DNA of 19,182 bases. It comes from Rhodospirillaceae bacterium. Its GTDB lineage: Bacteria > Pseudomonadota > Alphaproteobacteria > UBA11073. The notes under the pieces are model-generated. The model was not told the DNA's origin. It saw nothing but the letters and a program-made list of their open reading frames with translations, and made no database searches. How positions within the stretch are numbered: the first letter of the stretch is position 1; each line of letters starts with the position of its first letter. A program made the translations under genes and the position numbers. Shown piece after piece: positions 14,540 to 19,182 of this stretch. The DNA is taken from positions 1 through 19,182 of the forward strand of contig DPZW01000125.1 of the NCBI GenBank assembly GCA_003536545.1, read 5' to 3'.

Positions 14540-14926
14540 CTACTGACGGATGCGGGAAGTTGTTAAAAGTATCGGTGGCTGTGCGTGGTGGGGCCAATCC
14601 GGTGGCGGCCCGCGAATGGTTTTTGCAGCGGCAAGCTGAAAACCGGAAATCTGGTTGCTCTGAACCGCATCGAAAGAAACTTTGGTCAATTGGTCAGATT
14701 TCTTAATGGAGAAATCGTAGTCTGCTGCTTTGAAGTCAGACTTTGTGCAGTCCTGAAAGAGCATTAATTCATTGCTATTTTTTTTGCTGCTGTGGCCTTG
14801 GTTCTCAGGGCAAGGCATAGCCGCTTCCTTGACCACCTTGGTTTCCGGCGCACAGAGCGGCATCGCACACACCAAGCCGGGGGTGAGCATCAATAGCACC
14901 AAAAGGCTAAGGGCCAATTTTTTCAT
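14540..14926 (-). CDS. Small exported protein leading the copper operon, 128 residues
   Basis: An N-terminal signal peptide (MKKLALSLLVLLMLTPGLVCA) is followed by a Cys-containing mature part (MPLCAPETK, AAMPCPENQGHSS, FQDCTK) and a C-terminus with PPPDWPHHAQPPILLTTSRIRQ. Small secreted proteins with a PPxxxP and LLTTxRxR ending occur ahead of copper genes in other proteobacteria as far as I know, but no function is established. The frame is open to 15013; I chose the ATG at 14926 because the signal peptide begins there. The ribosome site is weak, and a possible -10 box lies only 9 nt upstream, so translation may be leaderless. The Cys and His residues suggest metal or redox contact; this is inference. 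Confidence 0.7.
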   Translation of the reverse strand: MKKLALSLLVLLMLTPGLVCAMPLCAPETKVVKEAAMPCPENQGHSSKKNSNELMLFQDCTKSDFKAADYDFSIKKSDQLTKVSFDAVQSNQISGFQLAAAKTIRGPPPDWPHHAQPPILLTTSRIRQ

Positions 14927-14934
14927 GAGTCCCA

Positions 14935-14963
14935 CATATAAGGGATTTTTTTTTGGGAAGCAA
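14935..14963 (-). promoter_or_regulatory. Possible copper-operon promoter
   Basis: On the minus strand TTGCTT (14963-14958) and TATATG (14940-14935) are 17 nt apart, separated by a run of nine A. A short inverted repeat TCCC/GGGA overlaps the -10 box and could be a regulator contact. Transcription would start almost at the ATG at 14926. I see no CueR- or CopY-type operator. Confidence 0.35.
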
Positions 14964-15032
14964 GCTGTGAGGTTCATTAAACTAAATTGACTTTTGCGGC
15001 CACTTTCTAACAATTACTACGTTTTATGAAGG

Positions 15033-15998
15033 ATGTGGCCCTTGAAGCTAGTGTTAAAACCCTATTGGATTGCCGAGGAGTGCTTTCTTAAAGAGGCCAT
15101 TTTGTGGGTGGCCTTTTATCGCTTTCCTACTTCGGAAATTATCCCCGACCATGTAGATGTGCGTTTTGATAATGACAGCCAAGAAGAATACGCCCCATCT
15201 TATCCCGATGATTATTTAGGATACATATCCAGTGAAGAGTGCATCCGAGTGGGACTGCCTACGAATCCCGAATGGGACTCATTAACGGAAGAAGATAATT
15301 ACGAACCAGAATTTTTAGAAATGATGCATGCCAGCAGTGAGAATGAAGAGCAAAAGCAAAAATTAAAAACTCAGATTCCCATTGCTTGGGAAAGGCGCAA
15401 AAAGCAACAAGAGTGGCAAGAAAAATACGAAGAGTATATCGAGCTAATTGAATCTAAAATCTTCGTAGCTTTGCGAGAGGGAAAGTTGAAGGCAACTGGC
15501 AGGCTTATTCCTGCCGGTGATGAAGAAAGTCATTATACTGATTTTGAACACACTGAAATTCTTGCCGATTATTGGAAATTAGATAAAATTGACTGGGAGC
15601 AGTCCGCTTCTGACAATGCCAAAGGCCATTACTGCCATATCTGCGTCAAAACTGAACAGTTGTTATCATTATTTCCGCCACCGCCAGCCGAAGAAGCAAA
15701 GTCTGTCCACATGATCGCTGGACAATACCTGCTGGACGATGAGGAGGCAGAGAGGGTTGTTGCTCAAAGCAAGCGAGGGAGGCCGTCCAAAAATTGGGAT
15801 GGGTTTTATGTTGCGGTAATGGACCGGCTGATGGCTGGCGGTCTGCCCGATAAGCAGGAAGCCTTTATATCCGAAATGCAAGATTGGTGTGTGAAACATT
15901 GGGGTTCGTCGCCTGGCCGCAGCACAATTTTAGAAAAAATCAGCCCAATCTATAAGAAATTCAAAGCTGTAAAAAAGTCAGAAAATCCTGGCCGATAA
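15033..15998 (+). CDS. Hypothetical mobile-element protein with acidic N-terminal half and AT-hook-like motif
   Basis: A 321-residue, mostly hydrophilic protein of no recognised family. Residues 40-100 are strongly acidic; about 105-145 (EEQKQKLKTQ, RRKKQQEWQEKYEEYIELIESK) look like a coiled coil. Around residue 246 comes SKRGRPSKNW, with the GRP core of an AT-hook, followed by a helical segment (GLPDKQEAFISEMQDWC, SPGRSTILEKISPIYKKFK). A GRPxK-W-F segment plus a small helical domain of this kind is common at the C-terminus of proteins in alphaproteobacterial mobile elements and phages, so DNA binding is plausible. The ATG at 15033 has AAGG too close to serve as its ribosome site; a TTG at 15042 would be better spaced. 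It is divergent from the copper operon and precedes the replication module. Confidence 0.7.
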   Translation: MWPLKLVLKPYWIAEECFLKEAILWVAFYRFPTSEIIPDHVDVRFDNDSQEEYAPSYPDDYLGYISSEECIRVGLPTNPEWDSLTEEDNYEPEFLEMMHASSENEEQKQKLKTQIPIAWERRKKQQEWQEKYEEYIELIESKIFVALREGKLKATGRLIPAGDEESHYTDFEHTEILADYWKLDKIDWEQSASDNAKGHYCHICVKTEQLLSLFPPPPAEEAKSVHMIAGQYLLDDEEAERVVAQSKRGRPSKNWDGFYVAVMDRLMAGGLPDKQEAFISEMQDWCVKHWGSSPGRSTILEKISPIYKKFKAVKKSENPGR

Positions 15999-16053
15999 TT
16001 TCTGACTTAATTACTGACGGTATTTCTGACTTATTAGGCAAATTTCCTGACCC
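15975..16053. repeat. Cluster of TTTCTGACTT repeats, one inverted, at 24-nt spacing
   Basis: AAGTCAGAAA (15975-15984) is the exact reverse complement of TTTCTGACTT, which occurs at 15999-16008 and again at 16023-16032. The three units start exactly 24 nt apart. A diverged copy TTTCCTGACCC follows at 16043-16053, and an extra CTGAC sits midway at 16014-16018, giving CTGAC starts at 16002, 16014 and 16026. The inverted pair could also fold into a 10-bp hairpin around the preceding stop codon. Its place just upstream of the replication genes suggests iterons or an operator. Confidence 0.6.
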
Positions 16054-16091
16054 TCATTTCCTCGCATCGGCGGTAGCGGATTCTTATTATG

Positions 16092-16103
16092 ACCTGAACA
16101 GGT
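16092..16103. promoter_or_regulatory. Short palindrome upstream of the replication operon
   Basis: ACCTG-AA-CAGGT is a perfect 5+2+5 inverted repeat ending 9 nt before the presumed TTG start at 16113. Its position would allow a bound regulator to block transcription or translation of the operon. No further evidence. Confidence 0.3.
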
Positions 16104-16112
16104 TGTTAAGAA

Positions 16113-16331
16113 TTGAACAAATCAGCACCAGCAAATTCTACAGCGGCTCGCAAGTTGCAGCATAAGCTAGAAAGCTATAGTCCGGCAGCACCGATAACAC
16201 CGGAATTTGCCCTAGAGGCTGAACAAAATTTATCAGGATTTCTGGCAACGCTAATCAAAATCAATAACCGGGAAAAAATTGTGTCGGCAGATGCCTTGGC
16301 TAAAACCCCTGAGGTCAGCCATGCGCGTTAG
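16113..16331 (+). CDS. Small hypothetical protein, 72 residues, first gene of the replication operon
   Basis: The frame opens with TTG at 16113; no ATG or GTG is available nearby and the ribosome site is poor (GGTTGTTAAG). The product is mainly helical and charged (ARKLQHKLESYS, PEFALEAEQNLSGFLATLIKINNREKIVSADALA). I recognise no domain. Its stop overlaps the start of the SpoVG-like gene by 11 nt (ATGCGCGTTAG), a sign of translational coupling and the best evidence that it is real. It may be a regulator or accessory factor of replication, but that is inferred only from position. Confidence 0.5.
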   Translation: MNKSAPANSTAARKLQHKLESYSPAAPITPEFALEAEQNLSGFLATLIKINNREKIVSADALAKTPEVSHAR

Positions 16332-16623
16332 TGAAATCACGATTTCTCTGATTAAGCCGTGCAATGGACTGATTGGATTTGCGACCTTGGTATTTGATGA
16401 AGCCATTTATCTCGGCGGTATTGCAATACACCGCAAGCTGGATGGTTCAGGATACCGTTTGCTTTATCCAACCAGAAAATCTGGCAGTCAGAATTTTAAT
16501 ATATTTCACCCGATTAACCGGAAGGCTGGGGAAGCTATTGAGCAGGCCATTATGGCCAAATTGAAAGATGTGATGAACAGGCTGGACAGTGATGCTGGAT
16601 ACGATTGTGCTGACACTGCCTGA
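16321..16623 (+). CDS. SpoVG-like protein
   Basis: About 100 residues that follow the SpoVG pattern: an N-terminal strand (VSEITISLIKPCNGLIGFATLVFDEAIYLGGIAIH), a GYRLLYPTRK segment matching the conserved xxMPSKR region, and FNIFHPINRKAGEAIEQAIMAKL corresponding to the highly conserved HPIN-AR-I-A end. In Firmicutes SpoVG is a nucleic-acid-binding regulator; versions in mobile elements of other bacteria are uncharacterised. I chose the ATG at 16321 because GAGG precedes it and the family sequence begins there, although the frame is open from 16279. It overlaps the preceding gene by 11 nt and the replication gene by 32 nt, so it belongs to the same tightly packed operon. Confidence 0.78.
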   Translation: MRVSEITISLIKPCNGLIGFATLVFDEAIYLGGIAIHRKLDGSGYRLLYPTRKSGSQNFNIFHPINRKAGEAIEQAIMAKLKDVMNRLDSDAGYDCADTA

Positions 16624-17728
16624 GCATCAGTTCCGCATTGTTCATCCCGAGCGGTTCAACCCACCGGCGCATAATCTCCGGCAAGGTTATGCTGGCCATA
16701 GAGAGGTATTGAAGTTTGTTTATAACCCAAGCAAAACGGAAAAAAGGTTAGGATATAAACCGCGCCTAACTGTTTATAGGCGGCCCGTTGCCTATGCGGA
16801 ATCTATCACTCTTAAAATAGAATTTTCTGCTCCAAAACTTTTGTTTGGTAATAATTTTGAGGAAATCGGTGGCAGCACAGACTTGCCAGCTTTACTGGGT
16901 AAACTGATGGCGACTCTGGGCGATATGGGCATTGAAACAAAGCGTGAGTATCTCGAACATGCAAAAGTCAGCGCTGTCCACTATTCCAAGAACATTTTGC
17001 TCGAACGCACGACCCCATGCTTCCTAATAATTCAGGCGTTAGAAAAATTGGATTTAAGTCAGAAGCTGGATTTAACGCAGACCGATTTCCGCAATGCCGG
17101 TCAGATGGTCAAGTATCATGCTTCGAATTATGAAGTTGCCCTTTACGATAAAGTAAAAGACTTAGAACAGGCCGCTAAATATGGTGAAAAGCGCGGTGCA
17201 GAACAGGATTATGATGGGCAGCTTAATCTTTTCAGTAAGCATAAAGAAAAACCCGAAGTGCTGCGGTTTGAAGTTCGCCTCACATCTCGGAAGCTGACCA
17301 GTTTGCTGAACACCCTGAGAATCAAATCAGGAAAGACGCTGGTCGAGTTATTTAACCTTGATATAGCCCGGTCAGTTTTACTGCATTACTGGGAAACGAT
17401 CACGCAGGGGCTTTTTATGCTGAATATCAGCACTGAGAACACGGAAAAGTTAATTTGTGCTATTCGCGCCCAGTTCCCAAGGATGCGCCCTACAAAGGTT
17501 ATGACTTTAATGGCTTACATCACAGCTTGTCAAAATATGGGGATGCGTCCAGCGCGTCAGATGTTGCGATTAAGTGATTCTGCATGGGCGAAGTTAAAGA
17601 AAGAAGCCAAGGCTTTACAGGCTCAAAAATTATGCCCTCGCTTTCAGACGCTGAATGCAATAAAAAGTGAATTGACCGAGTTTATTCCCTTGGCAAAGCA
17701 AGACATTGTTGTGGAAGGACTGTTGTGA
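16592..17728 (+). CDS. Phage/plasmid replication initiator of the gene II/X type (rolling circle)
   Basis: The 378-residue protein resembles gene II protein of filamentous phages, which nicks the origin and starts rolling-circle replication. Segments that line up in order: MLDTIVLTLPEHQF at the start; RLTVYRR and LKIEFSAPKLLFGNNFEEI (compare the IKASPAKVLQGHN region of M13 gpII); KVSAVHYSKN; ALYDKVKDLEQ, whose Tyr (about 185) matches the presumed nicking Tyr region; and VLRFEVRLTSRKLTSL (compare VRFEARIKTRYLKSF). The length fits. A GTG at 16589 is the alternative start. The stop codon overlaps the recombinase start (TGATG), so both are co-translated. It implies that the excised element, or a relative, replicates through a single-stranded circle; no origin was located with certainty. 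Confidence 0.78.
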   Translation: MLDTIVLTLPEHQFRIVHPERFNPPAHNLRQGYAGHREVLKFVYNPSKTEKRLGYKPRLTVYRRPVAYAESITLKIEFSAPKLLFGNNFEEIGGSTDLPALLGKLMATLGDMGIETKREYLEHAKVSAVHYSKNILLERTTPCFLIIQALEKLDLSQKLDLTQTDFRNAGQMVKYHASNYEVALYDKVKDLEQAAKYGEKRGAEQDYDGQLNLFSKHKEKPEVLRFEVRLTSRKLTSLLNTLRIKSGKTLVELFNLDIARSVLLHYWETITQGLFMLNISTENTEKLICAIRAQFPRMRPTKVMTLMAYITACQNMGMRPARQMLRLSDSAWAKLKKEAKALQAQKLCPRFQTLNAIKSELTEFIPLAKQDIVVEGLL

Positions 17729-19182
17729 TGACCTTTGAAGCTGTAATTCTCGCTCGTGTTTCGACAAAAGAACAGGAAGAAGGGCACTCCCTGGATGCCC
17801 AAATTCGAAATCTTGAAACCTACGCTGCCAGTAAAGGCTTCATTATTATCAAAACATTTAAGGTAGTAGAGTCTTCCAATAAGCGTGAGCGCCCTGAATT
17901 TGACCAGATGATCGCTTTTATAAAATCGCAAAAGAAACGTATTGCGCTGATTGTGGACACGGTTGACCGTTTGCAGCGTAGCTTCAAAGAAAAGCCCCTT
18001 TTGGATGAACTGATAAAGCGCGATGCCGTAGAACTGCACTTCGTTAAGGAAAATAACATCCTGACCAAGGATGCAAACAGTTCACAGAATATGATGTGGA
18101 ATATGGGTGTTGTTATGGCGCAAGCATATACAGACTGCCTGCGTGACAATGTGAAGCGCAGCATTAAGCAAAAGCTGCATAAGGGTGAGTGGATAGCAAT
18201 GGCTCCGCTGGGCTACAAGAACACCAAGGATGAAGATGGCCGCAGCACAGTCGTTCTTGACAGCGAACGCGCTTTTTTAGTTAAGCGTATCTTTAATGAT
18301 TATTCGACAGGCGTTTATTCTCTTTCAGAAATTTGCAGGGCTACAAAAAAATGGGGATTGTGGACACAAAATGGCAAGCCGGTCAGCGTTCAGACCTTGC
18401 ATCGCTTAATTCAGAACCCGTTTTATTACGGCGTTATGCAAATTAAAGGGCAGCTATATCCGCACCATTATTCCACATTGATTGATAAAGCATTGTTCGA
18501 GCGCTGCCAGGAAGTCCGCCTGGGTAATGGCCAACATCAAGCCGTAAAAGAAACAAAAACAGAATTTGTCTTGCGCGGAATGGTAAAATGCAAAGTGTCT
18601 GGCCGTAGAGTGACGCCCGATATTAAGAAAGGGAAGCATGTCTATTTAATTACCCGTGACCCGGTGAACCCTGAAAAGAAAATGTTCATAAAAGAGGAAA
18701 TTGTTCTGGCACAGTTGGAAACGGTTTTTAATTCCCTTTACGTCCCACCGGATATTTTGGAAGTGGTTATGGACAGCTTGCGTAAAAACCATGAGCTGGA
18801 AGCGGATTATCATGGTGTCGCCATTGATAGCCTTGTCCATGAAAGCAAAGACCTGGATGTTAGATTAAACCGCCTAACCGACCTTCTGATTGACGGTAGT
18901 ATTACACAGGACATCTATGCCAAAAAACGGGATGAGATGACCTCACGACAGTTTGAAATTAACGATCAGCTTCAACAGCATCACCTTGGCAATCGGGACT
19001 TCAAAATTGCGCTGAGTACCTTGCTTTTGCTGGTTTCCAAGACGCCGGAATTATTCAGCCGTTCGAATATAGATGAAAAACGCCAGATTATCGGTTTTCT
19101 GTTTTCGAACTTGGAGTTGGAAGGTGAAAAGCTGCACTTTTCCTTGAAAAAGCCGCTCGAGCTATTCGTAAATATAGCTGGT
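17728..19182 (+). CDS. Large serine recombinase, C-terminus beyond the window
   Basis: A site-specific recombinase for integration and excision; 485 codons are visible without a stop. Residues 1-145 form the resolvase-type catalytic domain with LARVSTKEQ (Ser12 nucleophile), GHSLDAQ and DTVDRLQRS (catalytic Arg). The recombinase domain (about 150-275) contains APLGYKN, the LVKRIFNDY segment, TLHRLIQNPFYYGVM and FERCQEVR. The zinc-ribbon position follows at about 281 (LRGMVKCKVSGRRV), but only one of the usual four Cys is visible, so the ribbon may be non-metal or degenerate. A charged coiled-coil region (LVHESKDLDVRLNRLTDLLIDG) comes next. The ATG overlaps the replication gene's stop. Such enzymes usually sit at one end of their element, so the right attachment site should lie shortly beyond the window. 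Confidence 0.93.
   Translation, partial: MTFEAVILARVSTKEQEEGHSLDAQIRNLETYAASKGFIIIKTFKVVESSNKRERPEFDQMIAFIKSQKKRIALIVDTVDRLQRSFKEKPLLDELIKRDAVELHFVKENNILTKDANSSQNMMWNMGVVMAQAYTDCLRDNVKRSIKQKLHKGEWIAMAPLGYKNTKDEDGRSTVVLDSERAFLVKRIFNDYSTGVYSLSEICRATKKWGLWTQNGKPVSVQTLHRLIQNPFYYGVMQIKGQLYPHHYSTLIDKALFERCQEVRLGNGQHQAVKETKTEFVLRGMVKCKVSGRRVTPDIKKGKHVYLITRDPVNPEKKMFIKEEIVLAQLETVFNSLYVPPDILEVVMDSLRKNHELEADYHGVAIDSLVHESKDLDVRLNRLTDLLIDGSITQDIYAKKRDEMTSRQFEINDQLQQHHLGNRDFKIALSTLLLLVSKTPELFSRSNIDEKRQIIGFLFSNLELEGEKLHFSLKKPLELFVNIAG

Larger units (their letters stand above)
6124..19182. mobile_element. Candidate integrative element carrying arsenic and copper resistance (ends not defined)
   Basis: The block holds metal-resistance cargo (arsC-MIP, eight-gene copper operon), then a phage-type replication initiator, a SpoVG-like gene and a large serine recombinase at the right. 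It follows a conserved chromosomal neighbourhood and a gene-free gap of about 650 nt. The left end given here is the first cargo gene, not a proven boundary; the right end lies outside the window. No relaxase, conjugation or phage structural gene is seen, so an integrative mobilisable element or serine-recombinase island is more likely than a prophage. Confidence 0.5.

Overview
The window reads as alphaproteobacterial chromosome (left, about 1-5.5 kb) joined to an accessory metal-resistance and mobile-element region (about 6.1 kb to the right edge). The phaC / glpX / recJ neighbourhood and the gene families are typical of Alphaproteobacteria. I cannot name a genus. By eye the right-hand replication/recombination module is more AT-rich than the glpX-recJ block, which fits foreign origin, but I did not compute this.

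Left block. A PHA synthase gene (phaC) leaves the window on the minus strand. Divergent from it is a lipoprotein with a Gln/Met/Pro-rich linker and a degenerate OmpA-like domain, followed by glpX (class II fructose-1,6-bisphosphatase) and recJ (ssDNA exonuclease), 9 nt apart. A secreted GH16 glycosidase converges on recJ, and the two stop codons overlap within one TTAA. Just upstream of the GH16 start lies a 15-base exact match to the end of an Illumina adapter. The physical join between this block and the rest should therefore be checked.

A gap of about 650 nt (5476-6123) without a convincing gene separates the blocks. The accessory block then begins with a two-gene arsenic unit on the minus strand (arsC and a MIP/aquaglyceroporin channel, overlapping ATGA). 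Divergent from it, after a long leader with several strong hairpins, are two tiny exported proteins on the plus strand.

The centre (7.95-14.93 kb) is an eight-gene copper operon on the minus strand. In order of transcription it encodes a small exported protein, the periplasmic multicopper oxidase CopA, a Met/His-rich periplasmic protein, the outer-membrane protein CopB, a DUF2231 membrane protein with a His-rich tail, a Cys/Met-rich lipoprotein, a copper P1B-type ATPase with an N-terminal His/Cys metal-binding region, and a DUF3147 membrane protein. Together they would move Cu(I) out of the cytoplasm, oxidise it in the periplasm and buffer it with Met/His/Cys-rich proteins. No metal-sensing regulator is encoded with the arsenic or copper genes in the window.

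The right block (15.03 kb to the edge, plus strand) is a mobility/replication module. It holds a hypothetical protein with an AT-hook-like motif, a cluster of CTGAC repeats at 12/24-nt spacing, then a tightly overlapping set: a small protein, a SpoVG-like protein, a filamentous-phage gene II-type replication initiator, and a large serine recombinase that runs off the window. The simplest reading is an integrative element carrying copper and arsenic resistance as cargo, with rolling-circle replication machinery borrowed from phage/plasmid II/X-type elements. Neither attachment site could be identified.
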